DNA of 26,585 bases from an uncultured Collinsella sp. (lineage in GTDB: Bacteria; Actinomycetota; Coriobacteriia; Coriobacteriales; Coriobacteriaceae). The position numbers and the translations under genes are program-made. Of this stretch, positions 14,981 through 22,028 are shown piece after piece. How positions within the stretch are numbered: the first letter of the stretch is position 1; the number at the start of each line of letters is the position of its first letter. The stretch is taken from the NCBI GenBank assembly GCA_900554325.1, contig USHA01000022.1, positions 1 through 26,585 on the forward strand, given 5' to 3'. The notes beneath the pieces were generated by a model. That model made no database searches and had not been told where the DNA came from. It saw only the letters and a program-made list of their open reading frames with translations.

Positions 14981-16168
14981 ATGACCGAGCTCCAAGAACT
15001 CCGTCGCTATCGTCGCGACCTGCATCGCATTCCGGAGCTCGACTTCGATCTTCCGCAAACTATCGCCTATATCGAGGGCGTGCTCGCTCCGCTTGCCTGC
15101 GAGGTGATCCATCCGTGCCCTAGTTGCGTGTGCGCTTTCTTCGACGCTGGCACGGGTGCCTCGCATGCCACGGCGATTCGTGCCGATATGGATGCGTTGC
15201 CTATTGCGGAGACGACGGGCGCCGCTTTTGCCTCGACGCATCCCGGCAAGATGCACGCGTGCGGCCACGACGGGCACATGGCTATGGCCCTCGCGGCGGC
15301 AACTTTTGTCGACCGTACGATTCGTGAGCAGCCGGGCGTTATTAAGCGCAACGTGCTTTTTGTGTTCCAGCCGGCCGAGGAAACAACCGGTGGCGCTAAG
15401 ACGGTATGCGAGAGCGGCGTGTTCGAGCGCTACGGGGTCGACCGCATCTTTGGCTTTCACGTGTGGCCCGATCTTCCTGCCGGTACGCTGGCGAGCTGTC
15501 CCGGTCCGCTGCTGGCGCGCTCGAGCGAGACGCACATTCATATCCATGGCACGAGCATCCATATCGCCAAGACCTACGGCGTTCCAGTCGAGGAATCACA
15601 TGACGCAGCGCTGGCGGCGGCAAAGTTCCTGGTTGCCGAGCGCGAGCTGATGGACGAGCTGGGTGCCGATGAGCCCTGCATCGGTAAGTTTGGCCTGCTG
15701 CAGGCCGGCACCGTCTGCAATGCGGTGGCGGGGGAGGCCCATGTTGCCGGTAGCTTGCGTGTGTTTACGGACGCCATGTTCGACCGTGCGCGCGAGGGCG
15801 TACGCCGTGCGCTCGACGAGGCGTGCACCGCAACGGGCTGTACGTACGATCTCGACTTTGCCGAGGGCTATCCGCCAGTCGATAACGACCCCGAGTTGTT
15901 TGCCCACATTGCGCCTGCCTTGCCCGAGTTGCAACTTGTGGACGAGCCGCTGTTAATTGCCGAGGACTTTGCTTTCTATCAGCGCCATCTGCCGGGCGTG
16001 TTCTTCTTGCTGGGCACGGGCGTGCCAGAAGGACAAGAAAACCCGATCGACGCTGATGACTGCCCAGCCTATGCGATGAGCGCTCTGCATACCGATACCA
16101 TGCTCTTTGACGAGGAGATTCTTCTCAAAGGCCTCGATGTCTACAAACGATTGCTTTTGCTTGACTAA
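14981..16168 (+). CDS. M20 family amidohydrolase, candidate N-acetyldiaminopimelate deacetylase
   Basis: A two-domain zinc/manganese peptidase-like hydrolase of 395 residues. The metal ligands are visible: Asp69/Asp71 in AIRADMDALP, His92, Cys94, His96 and His99 in MHACGHDGHMA, the Glu pair 133-134 in FQPAEETTGGA, and His160 in GFHVWPD. The dimerisation/lid domain carries HGTSIHIAKTYG. Such M20D enzymes remove acetyl groups; beside a dapH-containing operon, deacetylation of N-acetyl-LL-diaminopimelate is the most economical role. Aminoacylase or hippurate hydrolase activity is the alternative. The start is the ATG at 14981 with GAAAGGA 6 bases upstream, rather than the ATG at 14966 that overlaps this site. 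It diverges from lysA-dapA, sharing a 378-base control region. Confidence 0.88.
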   Translation: MTELQELRRYRRDLHRIPELDFDLPQTIAYIEGVLAPLACEVIHPCPSCVCAFFDAGTGASHATAIRADMDALPIAETTGAAFASTHPGKMHACGHDGHMAMALAAATFVDRTIREQPGVIKRNVLFVFQPAEETTGGAKTVCESGVFERYGVDRIFGFHVWPDLPAGTLASCPGPLLARSSETHIHIHGTSIHIAKTYGVPVEESHDAALAAAKFLVAERELMDELGADEPCIGKFGLLQAGTVCNAVAGEAHVAGSLRVFTDAMFDRAREGVRRALDEACTATGCTYDLDFAEGYPPVDNDPELFAHIAPALPELQLVDEPLLIAEDFAFYQRHLPGVFFLLGTGVPEGQENPIDADDCPAYAMSALHTDTMLFDEEILLKGLDVYKRLLLLD

Positions 16169-16182
16169 GGCGCAAAGGACTA

Positions 16183-16259
16183 TTTGTTCTAGAAAACACG
16201 AACAAACGTACGATATAATAGAGATGTAAGTCTATAGAAAGGTTTGACGTTACTAACGT
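16183..16259 (+). promoter_or_regulatory. Promoter and operators of the HigBA-type operon
   Basis: TATAAT is at 16214-16219. Two perfect inverted repeats flank it: TTTGTTC (16183-16189)/GAACAAA (16200-16206) upstream, and ACGTTA-C-TAACGT (16247-16259) downstream, 11 bases before the toxin start codon. These are good operator candidates for antitoxin autorepression. No clear -35 box is seen; the first repeat occupies that position. Confidence 0.6.
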
Positions 16260-16270
16260 AAGGCGATACT

Positions 16271-16552
16271 ATGATTGCATCGTATAAAGATGAGGATACC
16301 GAACGCTTTGCCATGGGTGTGCGGGTCAGGAGGTTCGTGCCCTTTGAGCGTGTTGCGTTGAGGAAGATTCGCCAACTGCAGGTTTGTGCTTCGCTTGATG
16401 ATCTTCGCGTTCCACCGGGCAACCGCCTGGAAGCTTTGAAGGGCGATCGTGCCGGTCAATATAGCATCCGTGTTAACGAGCGCTATCGGGTCTGTTTTGA
16501 GTGGAGACAGGAGATGGCTTGGAATGTCGAAATCGTCGATTATCACAAGTGA
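16271..16552 (+). CDS. higB: HigB-type (RelE superfamily) toxin
   Basis: A 93-residue toxin of the HigB/plasmid-maintenance killer group. Family landmarks are LRKIRQLQVCASLDDLRVPPGNRLEALKG-like spacing, with the conserved PPGNRLEALKGDRAGQYSIRVNERYRVCFEW core read in pieces at residues ~45-80. The sequence ends in VEIVDYHK. HigB toxins cut mRNA on the ribosome. The order toxin first, antitoxin second is characteristic of higBA. The antitoxin gene begins 29 bases before this gene's stop in another frame, so translation is coupled. An operator-like palindrome lies immediately upstream. Only a weak ribosome site (TAAGGCG) precedes the ATG, which would keep toxin output low. Confidence 0.9.
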   Translation: MIASYKDEDTERFAMGVRVRRFVPFERVALRKIRQLQVCASLDDLRVPPGNRLEALKGDRAGQYSIRVNERYRVCFEWRQEMAWNVEIVDYHK

Positions 16553-16865
16553 TGAGACTTCGGCCGATTTGCTGTCGCCGGTGACTCCTGGTGAGCTTCT
16601 CAAAGAGGAGTTTCTTGTTCCCATGGGCATTTCTCAATATCGCCTTGCGAAAGAGACTGGGATTCCGGCTCAGCGTATCGGGCAGATTGTCTTGGGAAAA
16701 CGTCGCGTGACGGCCGACACCGACCTCCGTCTTTGCCGTTATTTTGGCCTGACGGATGGTTATTGGCTGCGCGCTCAGGTGGCGTTTGACCTTGAGGCCG
16801 AGAAAAGGCGGATCGAACCGGAACTCGACAAGATCGTTCCTGTTCAGCAGGCTATCGCACTGTAG
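16524..16865 (+). CDS. higA: HigA-type HTH antitoxin
   Basis: A 113-residue antitoxin with the HigA/VapI pattern. An N-terminal SPVTPGELLKEEFLVPMGIS is followed by the XRE helix-turn-helix (YRLAKETGIPAQRIGQIVLGKRRVTADTDLRL), then RYFGLTDGYWLRAQVAFDLE and a short C-terminal helix. It would neutralise HigB and repress the operon through the palindromes upstream. The ATG at 16524 is chosen, with AGGAGA about 9 bases before it inside the toxin gene. A longer frame to 16449 would lie wholly within the toxin gene. The next gene may start at a GTG overlapping this stop codon, but an ATG 30 bases further is preferred. Confidence 0.9.
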   Translation: MSKSSIITSDETSADLLSPVTPGELLKEEFLVPMGISQYRLAKETGIPAQRIGQIVLGKRRVTADTDLRLCRYFGLTDGYWLRAQVAFDLEAEKRRIEPELDKIVPVQQAIAL

Positions 16866-16894
16866 TGCTCAAAGATGATGGGGGTGGCGCGGCG

Positions 16895-17218
16895 ATGAGG
16901 CGACGCCGACAGTCTGCCGTATATAGTCCGGGTGGATGCGGGTGCGGTTTGCTGCTGCTTCCGGTTATTGCTGTGAGCATTGGCGTGATGTTTGCGCTTG
17001 CCGGGCTTGCCGCGGCGGCGCTCGTGCTGTTTATCACTGCCATCGGCGTGACGATTTGGCTCTGCCGCAATCGCGAGCAACGCCGTGCCGACGGTAAAAC
17101 CAATGTCGGCTGGGTCGTCTTTCTGATCATTGCGTACCTGCTGAGTGCCAGCTACCTTGTTTTCTTTGTCCTGTTGATGATCAGTGCCTTTACCGGGGAA
17201 TCCGTCACGGTGGGTTGA
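16895..17218 (+). CDS. Small membrane protein of unknown function
   Basis: A 107-residue protein with an Arg-rich cytosolic start (MRRRRQ), a Gly/Cys segment (PGGCGCG), two closely spaced hydrophobic stretches at about residues 18-56 and a third at about 72-98, separated by a basic loop (CRNREQRRADGK). By the positive-inside rule the loop is cytosolic. I recognise no family. The ATG at 16895 has GGGGGTGG about 6 bases upstream. A GTG at 16865, overlapping the higA stop, would add ten residues and would couple it to the antitoxin gene. No terminator separates it from higBA, so co-transcription is possible, though nothing suggests a shared function. Confidence 0.6.
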   Translation: MRRRRQSAVYSPGGCGCGLLLLPVIAVSIGVMFALAGLAAAALVLFITAIGVTIWLCRNREQRRADGKTNVGWVVFLIIAYLLSASYLVFFVLLMISAFTGESVTVG

Positions 17219-17323
17219 TGCACTGCCAGCAGACGGTCGCGCGCAGTGCGTTTGCTCGGCGTTTGGATAACTGCATTGGTCGTTTACCGCAGCCTTAGCT
17301 CTCAGCTAATGAATTCAAGTTCA

Positions 17324-17377
17324 ATCCTTCCTACGATGTGCTGTGTACCGGCACGGTAGCCGGATCGTAGGAAGGAT
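17324..17377 (+). promoter_or_regulatory. Leader hairpin sequestering the ribosome site of the FxLYD gene
   Basis: ATCCTTCCTACGAT (17324-17337) is perfectly complementary to ATCGTAGGAAGGAT (17364-17377). An inner stem CCGGC/GCCGG (17348-17363) stacks directly on the right arm. The AGGAAGG ribosome site (17369-17375) of the gene starting at 17383 lies within the right arm and would be fully paired. Translational control, for example by temperature or a partner RNA, is inferred. Confidence 0.6.
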
Positions 17378-17382
17378 GAATA

Positions 17383-17826
17383 ATGGCAAAAGAGGGAAAG
17401 AAGCCAATCGGCAAGATTGTCCTAGGCATCATCGTGGTGCTGGTTATTGTCGGTGCCGTGGGCTCTATGGGCGGCAACTCAACCGATTCGTCTGCGAGCG
17501 ATTCGGCAAAACCTGCCGAGACGACACGGCAGGCTGAGGAGCAAAAAGAACCGCAAGAACCGTATACCATTGCTGACGAGGCTGAAGACACTTCCAATCA
17601 GTTTACCTATAAGATCACGGGCACCCTGACCAATAACACGGACAAGGAAAAGAGCTACATTCAGATTGAATATGTTCTGTATGATGCCGATGGCAACCAG
17701 GTTGGAACGGCTCTTGCAAACACCAATCATCTGAAGGCGGGCGGCTCCTGGAAGTTCGAGGCGCTGGTTACGGTGTCTCCCGACCAGGTTGCTAGCTGGG
17801 AGCGTTCGGACGTAAGCGGTTTCTAG
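17383..17826 (+). CDS. Membrane-anchored FxLYD-domain protein
   Basis: A 147-residue protein with a short basic start (MAKEGKKPIGK), one transmembrane anchor (residues ~10-30, IVLGIIVVLVIVGAVGSMGG region), a Ser/Asp/Glu-rich extracellular linker (~32-60) and a small beta-sandwich domain. That domain contains the FxLYD hallmark (VLYDADGNQVGTALANTNHLKAGGSWKFE, residues ~95-125). Such domains are found in surface proteins of Gram-positive bacteria and usually lack known enzymatic activity. There is no lipobox cysteine, so anchoring is by the N-terminal helix. The ATG at 17383 follows AGGAAGG by 7 bases, but this site lies in a long hairpin. The HTH gene follows after 32 bases, probably in the same transcript. 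Confidence 0.75.
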   Translation: MAKEGKKPIGKIVLGIIVVLVIVGAVGSMGGNSTDSSASDSAKPAETTRQAEEQKEPQEPYTIADEAEDTSNQFTYKITGTLTNNTDKEKSYIQIEYVLYDADGNQVGTALANTNHLKAGGSWKFEALVTVSPDQVASWERSDVSGF

Positions 17827-17858
17827 CATGTTGCATGCACTGGGGGAGGTGAAGTCGT

Positions 17859-18281
17859 ATGTCCGATAAAAAGCTGACTGACGAGTTGCTCAATGAGCTT
17901 CTCGACGCGCCAAACATCGATGGCTATATCAAGGAACACGACTTTGCCGCCCCGTCGCTTTCGGATTACTTAAAGCAGTTGCTGCAAGAGAAGGGGCTCG
18001 AGCGTTCGCGCGTGGTGCGTATGGCCGACCTCAACGAGACCTTTGGCTATCAGATCTTTACCGGTTCGCGCAATCCGAGCCGCAATAAGGTGCTGCAGAT
18101 TGCCTTTGCAATGGCGCTGTCGATGAAGGAGACTAACCGCGCCCTGACGGCTGCCGGAGTGAGCGTCCTAAACTGCAAGGACCGTCGCGATGCAATCATT
18201 ATCTTTTGCATCGACCGTGGCTGTAGCCTCCAAAAGGTCAATGAAGAGCTGTATCGCTTTGGCGAGGAAACGGTGAGTTAG
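17859..18281 (+). CDS. XRE-like helix-turn-helix protein next to a kinase gene
   Basis: A 140-residue protein with an acidic N-terminal extension (LTDELLNELLDAPNIDGYIKEHDF) and a central XRE-like DNA-binding fold. The fold runs from SLSDYLKQLLQEKGLERSRVVRMADLNETFGYQIFTG through RNPSRNKVLQIAFAMALSMKETNRALTAAG, residues ~35-105. A C-terminal helical tail ends with a CIDRGCSLQKVNEELYRFG segment. The ATG has a GGGGAGGTG ribosome site. It sits directly before a Ser/Thr kinase gene in the same orientation. Small HTH proteins of this kind paired with a kinase suggest a signalling pair in which the kinase could phosphorylate the regulator; that is inference. Confidence 0.75.
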   Translation: MSDKKLTDELLNELLDAPNIDGYIKEHDFAAPSLSDYLKQLLQEKGLERSRVVRMADLNETFGYQIFTGSRNPSRNKVLQIAFAMALSMKETNRALTAAGVSVLNCKDRRDAIIIFCIDRGCSLQKVNEELYRFGEETVS

Positions 18282-18330
18282 TGGCCAATGGCTGAGCTGG
18301 CTGTTGCCGAAACAACTATGCGAACGAACA

Positions 18331-18360
18331 GGGTGCGGACACCATGGGGTGTCCGCACCC
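18331..18360 (+). promoter_or_regulatory. Perfect 13-bp hairpin just before the kinase gene
   Basis: GGGTGCGGACACC (18331-18343) pairs with GGTGTCCGCACCC (18348-18360) around ATGG. No T-run follows, so it is not a standard terminator. It ends 6 bases before the first kinase start codon, and a TATGAT box at 18366-18371 overlaps that start, leaving a leaderless transcript from the ATG at 18379 as an option. Confidence 0.45.
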
Positions 18361-18366
18361 TGCGTT

Positions 18367-19758
18367 ATGATGGACGCCATGGATACTCAGAGCCCAACAT
18401 ATTCCGATGACGAGCTGACTGCTTCACTTGCCGAGCATTTGGCGTCGCTCGACCGCGATGACAGCTATCGTGTGGAGCGCGTGCTCAAGTGCTCGGATGT
18501 CGAGACGACCGAACTCGTCTATTTTGAGGGCTCTGGCGGCGGGTCTCTCGGTCCCTTTGTCCGCAAGCGCATCGATGCTTCGGCGCAGATTGGCGGGGCC
18601 TACGAGCGCCTGTTTGCGGCTCAGCGGGCCGGACGCCGTTTTGAACACTTACCCCGGATTGTCGATTGCCGCCGCGCGGGCGAGGAGCTCGATGTGGTGA
18701 TGGAATATGTCGAAGGCGAGACGCTCGAGGCGCTCGTGGGGCGCCTGGGCGCGACGCCCGATTATGCCCGCGAGCTGTATCCCGTTCTGTGTGAAGCGGT
18801 GGGCGAGCTGCATGCTGGTTTTGCAGCTGCGGGGGAGCCAGGGGTACCGGTAATCCATCGCGACCTTAAACCCTCGAACATCATCGTATCGGGCGTGAGG
18901 TATGCGGCCGATGCTGGCATGACCTTCTCGTCGTTGGTGATTATTGACCTGGGAATCGCGCGCGTATGGCGCGATGGCGCCGATGCCGACACCGTCAAGT
19001 TTGGCACGCGACCCTATGCGCCGCCCGAGCAGTATGGGTTTGGGCAGACGAGTGTGCGCAGCGACGTGTACGCGCTGGGCGCCCTGTTGTTCTTCTGCTT
19101 GACGGGAGTCGACCCTAAACCAGGGCTCGACATGCGCGAGCAATGCGAGGCGCGCGGTATTCCCACTCCACTTTCCGATGCCGTCTGCATGTCGATGGCG
19201 CTCGATCCGGCCAAGCGTTTTGCGAGTGCGGAAGCATTGGGACGGGCGACGCGCGCGGCATACGATCTGAGTCGCCCCGTGCGGCCTCCTGCGCCTGCGC
19301 CTGTCCGTACTCCAGACTCGGAGACAGTGTTGGCGTCCCAAGGGCTCCAGAAACCCGCAGGGCTTCCTGGCCCTGCCGCCTCCGCTGCATGCGGTCTGCT
19401 CTCTCGCGTTCCGGAGTCTCTGGGGCGCATTTGGAATACGCTCGTCTGCTTCTCGCTGCTTGTGTTCTTTGCCGGTAGCCACTTTGCCGTCTTTCACCCC
19501 ACGGGAGCAAACCAAAGCTACCCGACGTGGCTTCTCATAATCGAGTATTTTTTCTTTGTCGATGGCCTTATGGTGCTTATGCATTTTGCGCTGCTCGATA
19601 AGCGCCGTCTTCGTCGGCGATTCGCATTGCTCGACAGCTATCGCGGCAAGAAGCTCGCGAAGCTCTTGCTCAAGGCATTGGGTGTGCTGCTCCTATGCAT
19701 GATCGTCATAGTCGCGGTTGCCAATGCGACCGGCGTCGTCGATACCTCCGCTACCTAA
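18367..19758 (+). CDS. Membrane-bound serine/threonine protein kinase
   Basis: A 463-residue eukaryotic-like (Hanks-type) kinase. Residues ~35-290 form the kinase domain: a candidate ATP lysine in FVRKRID (Lys67), the catalytic loop HRDLKPSN (164-171), DLG in place of DFG (194-196), and the activation/APE region GTRPYAPPEQYG (213-224). SDVYALGALLFFCLTG follows. The glycine loop is degenerate. A Pro/Ala-rich linker (~295-345) leads to three membrane segments at about residues 355-375, 385-407 and 430-455, with no PASTA repeats. It thus differs from PknB, and its outside part is minimal. Three in-frame ATGs (18367, 18370, 18379) are close together without a clear ribosome site. The gene follows the HTH gene and ends at a bidirectional terminator. 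Confidence 0.9.
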   Translation: MMDAMDTQSPTYSDDELTASLAEHLASLDRDDSYRVERVLKCSDVETTELVYFEGSGGGSLGPFVRKRIDASAQIGGAYERLFAAQRAGRRFEHLPRIVDCRRAGEELDVVMEYVEGETLEALVGRLGATPDYARELYPVLCEAVGELHAGFAAAGEPGVPVIHRDLKPSNIIVSGVRYAADAGMTFSSLVIIDLGIARVWRDGADADTVKFGTRPYAPPEQYGFGQTSVRSDVYALGALLFFCLTGVDPKPGLDMREQCEARGIPTPLSDAVCMSMALDPAKRFASAEALGRATRAAYDLSRPVRPPAPAPVRTPDSETVLASQGLQKPAGLPGPAASAACGLLSRVPESLGRIWNTLVCFSLLVFFAGSHFAVFHPTGANQSYPTWLLIIEYFFFVDGLMVLMHFALLDKRRLRRRFALLDSYRGKKLAKLLLKALGVLLLCMIVIVAVANATGVVDTSAT

Positions 19759-19762
19759 AAGA

Positions 19763-19785
19763 AAAGGGCCCCATTGGGGCCCTTT
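19763..19785. terminator. Bidirectional terminator between the kinase and cell-wall genes
   Basis: AAAGGGCCCC (19763-19772) and GGGGCCCTTT (19776-19785) form a perfect 10-base-pair stem with loop ATT. The A-run before it and T residues after it serve convergent genes on both strands. Confidence 0.85.
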
Positions 19786-19795
19786 GCAGTTGCAC

Positions 19796-20929
19796 TTAGA
19801 TGCGGTTCATCTGAGCGGCGACTTTGTTGTACCAGTCCTGCCACGTGGGCGGGCAGTACTTTTTGGCCGCTGCCGGGGTAAGGGTGGAGCCGTAGTTGGC
19901 GCCCAGATAGGCAACGTGAGCGGAGATGCCCTCGCTCCAGCTGCCAAAGCTGCGCCAACCGCCGCCACGTGCACTCCAGCCCCAGGCGTTGTAAGAATTG
20001 GCGCAATAAGCACCCTTGGTGCTCTCGATGCAGGCGATGGCGGGGGACCAACGGGGGTCGACACCGGTATTCCAAGCGGCGACGGCAAAGTTATAGCCCT
20101 GGCCTGCCATGGGGGAGCCGGCGAGATAATTGTCGATGCGGCTCGTCCACTCATTAATGAACGAATCGTAATCGGAGCTACCGGTATTGGCGTTGTTCAC
20201 CGTGGTGTCGATGGTGGTGTTGGTGTTGGTGGCCTGGCTGCTGGAATTGCTGCCGCTTACGCCCTCGCCCGAGAGCTTTTCGGCGGCAGCGGCCTTATCG
20301 GCCTCAAGCTTGGCAAGCTCGGCGGCATTTTCCTGCTCGGCTTTTGCCTGTGCCTCGCTGCGGAGCTGCTGGGCCTGCGCCAGCGCATCCTCGGCGTTTT
20401 TCTGCTCCGCCTCAAGCTGAGACTTGGCCTGCTGGAGCTCGGCCTTGTTCTGCTCGAGTTCGGTTTGCATATTATTGAGCTCTTCGATCTCGTCGACGCT
20501 CGAGCTCGTGATCTGGTTGGTGTATTTGCAGGTCGTGATGAACTCACCCAGGCTCTGCGCGTTGACCAGGAAGCTCACGATGGGGTTAGTGCCCTTCTGG
20601 TACTTGTACAGATCGCGCATGGCGGAGCTTGCCTTGGCCTGCTGCTCGGGAAGCTTAGCCTCGATTTCCTCGATGCTTGCCTCATTGGAGTCAATCTGCT
20701 TTTGCAGGTCATCGAGTTTGGTGCGGGCGTCGTTGTAGGCGCTCGTGGCGGCTTCGATCTTCTGCTGGGCTGCGGAAAGCTGGTCCTGCGTTGCCTGCGA
20801 GGCGGCATACGCCGCAACGGGGGAGAGCATCGGCGTGGCCGTCAGCGCAACGGCGAGCACGGCGCTCGTGATGATACGAGCCGGCTTCGACGCAATGAGC
20901 GCTGCGGTGCGATGATTCGAATGCTGCAT
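19796..20929 (-). CDS. Secreted coiled-coil cell-wall protein with lysozyme-like C-terminus
   Basis: A 377-residue exported protein. Residues 1-~42 are a signal peptide (basic start, hydrophobic TSAVLAVALTATPMLSP, cleavage near AYA-AS). Residues ~45-235 form a long coiled coil resembling the PcsB/CwlO regulatory region (QLSAAQQKIEAATSAYNDAR, and the conserved SFLVNAQSLGEFITTCKY segment). A Ser/Asn/Thr-rich linker follows (~235-270). The last ~105 residues resemble a lysozyme-like/transglycosylase domain (WSPAIACIESTKGAYC with a candidate catalytic Glu, then NAWGWSARGGGWRSFGSWSEGISAHVAYL). It probably remodels peptidoglycan during division. The ATG at 20929 with AGAGGGA upstream is preferred to the TTG at 20944. 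It has a single-gene layout with a shared terminator downstream. Confidence 0.85.
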   Translation of the reverse strand: MQHSNHRTAALIASKPARIITSAVLAVALTATPMLSPVAAYAASQATQDQLSAAQQKIEAATSAYNDARTKLDDLQKQIDSNEASIEEIEAKLPEQQAKASSAMRDLYKYQKGTNPIVSFLVNAQSLGEFITTCKYTNQITSSSVDEIEELNNMQTELEQNKAELQQAKSQLEAEQKNAEDALAQAQQLRSEAQAKAEQENAAELAKLEADKAAAAEKLSGEGVSGSNSSSQATNTNTTIDTTVNNANTGSSDYDSFINEWTSRIDNYLAGSPMAGQGYNFAVAAWNTGVDPRWSPAIACIESTKGAYCANSYNAWGWSARGGGWRSFGSWSEGISAHVAYLGANYGSTLTPAAAKKYCPPTWQDWYNKVAAQMNRI

Positions 20930-20990
20930 CCAGTCCCTCTGCAATCAATCGTAGGTTATGGTTCGAACGGTATTCTACTACTGCTTTCGA

Positions 20991-21039
20991 CCTCAACTTG
21001 AACCTTAAAGGTCCCAAAGGGTCAAGTTGAACTTGAGGC
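20991..21039. repeat. Inverted repeats upstream of the cell-wall gene
   Basis: CCTCAACTTGA (20991-21001) is mirrored by TCAAGTTGA (21022-21030), itself overlapping the palindrome CAAGTTGAACTTG (21023-21035). A further TTCAACTTT lies at about 21086-21095. Such clustered half-sites, about 60-100 bases ahead of the start codon, may be a regulator-binding region for the secreted protein gene. Confidence 0.4.
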
Positions 21040-21163
21040 TTTGGCTTTGACCTGCAGTTATGATGAATTGTTGAGAAACCATAGAGTTCAACTTTAACGT
21101 TACGGGGGCCTGTTTAAGAGGAGCTTTGGGCTGTAAAAGCTATCTCAACGTGGGGTTTTACAA

Positions 21164-21796
21164 CTACAGCGTGCCCTCCTGGCGAGCCTGCTCAATCTCT
21201 TCGAGCGCCTCGGCGGGGGTGAACGAGCAAGTGCCGTCGCCGAGCTTGACCACCTGGATTTCGTCGCCGGTATGGACCTCTCCGCCCTTTAGCACCACGC
21301 CAAAAACGCCCTCGTGGGGAAAGATGCAGTCGCCGGCGAGATAGTAGATGGCACAGCGGGTGTGGCAGACCTTACCGATCTGACTGATTTCGACCAGGAC
21401 ATCGTTGCCAATCTTGAGCTGCGTTCCCAGGGGGAGCGAGAGTAGATTGATGCCTTGCGTGGTGAAGTTCTCTCCAAAGTCACCCTCGTGTACGTCGAGC
21501 CCGCGTGCCTGCGCCGTCTGGATGGACTCCGCGGCTAAAAAAGAGACCTGGCGGTGCCAATGTCCGGCGTGCGCATCGGTAGCGAGGCCAAATTGCTCGA
21601 TGACGGTGTCGCGTCCATCGGCGACGGGCGACTTGCGAGTGCCTTTGTGCTCCGACGTGTTGATTGAGACGATACGGGCAGGCCCGTTGTAAGCATCGTT
21701 TGCGGTGCGTAGGGGAACTGCCGTCTGGGCACGATCCGCAAGTTCGCGCTTGGCGGCGTCAATGATGGGGTTGTTGATCGGATGAGCCTGGGGCAC
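21164..21796 (-). CDS. MOSC-domain protein
   Basis: A 210-residue protein of the MOSC family (molybdenum cofactor sulfurase C-terminal domain). The N-terminal part has the ARIVSINTSEHKGTRK pattern. The middle has HRQVSFLAAESIQ and the EGDFGENFTTQG motif, and the C-terminal half shows KVCHTRCAIYYLAGDCIFPHEGVFG with the conserved cysteines, then KGGEVHTGDEI. MOSC proteins bind or transfer sulfur or molybdopterin, and stand-alone members often detoxify N-hydroxylated compounds or carry sulfur; its substrate is not shown. No molybdenum genes lie nearby. The GTG start has GAAAGG upstream (spacing 6). Upstream it faces the divergent ligase gene across 232 bases. Confidence 0.9.
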   Translation of the reverse strand: MPQAHPINNPIIDAAKRELADRAQTAVPLRTANDAYNGPARIVSINTSEHKGTRKSPVADGRDTVIEQFGLATDAHAGHWHRQVSFLAAESIQTAQARGLDVHEGDFGENFTTQGINLLSLPLGTQLKIGNDVLVEISQIGKVCHTRCAIYYLAGDCIFPHEGVFGVVLKGGEVHTGDEIQVVKLGDGTCSFTPAEALEEIEQARQEGTL

Positions 21797-21942
21797 GGTG
21801 CACCTTTCGACGGGGCGGGCAACATGTTGAATCCTACAACAATGGTAGGTTCATTGCCCATTGTCATACAACGGTGAGCGCCGTCTTCGTGCTGGCCTTC
21901 GTGCTGGACAATTACGTTGATTGCCATAGATACGGTGGAGCT

Positions 21943-21972
21943 TTGGGCGCCGGCGGCTTGGCACGCTAGAAT
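21943..21972 (+). promoter_or_regulatory. Possible promoter of the ATP-grasp ligase gene
   Basis: TTGGGC (21943-21948) and TAGAAT (21967-21972) are separated by 18 bases and lie about 55 bases before the ATG at 22029. A tandem 12-base repeat (CTTCGTGCTGG units at 21885-21908) lies upstream in the same 232-base divergent spacer. Confidence 0.45.
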
Positions 21973-22028
21973 AAATCAGTTGCGCAAAGACCGCCCGTTG
22001 TGTGGGCAGTTCATGATAGGAAGTTTCC

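Noticed and set aside
19718..21001. Plus-strand 427-codon frame antisense to the secreted cell-wall gene
   Set aside because: Repeats of Gly/Leu arise from the antisense of a coiled coil; it also crosses a bidirectional terminator.
21885..21908. Tandem 12-base repeat CTTCGTGCTGG
   Set aside because: Only two units in a non-coding spacer; too little to support a function.
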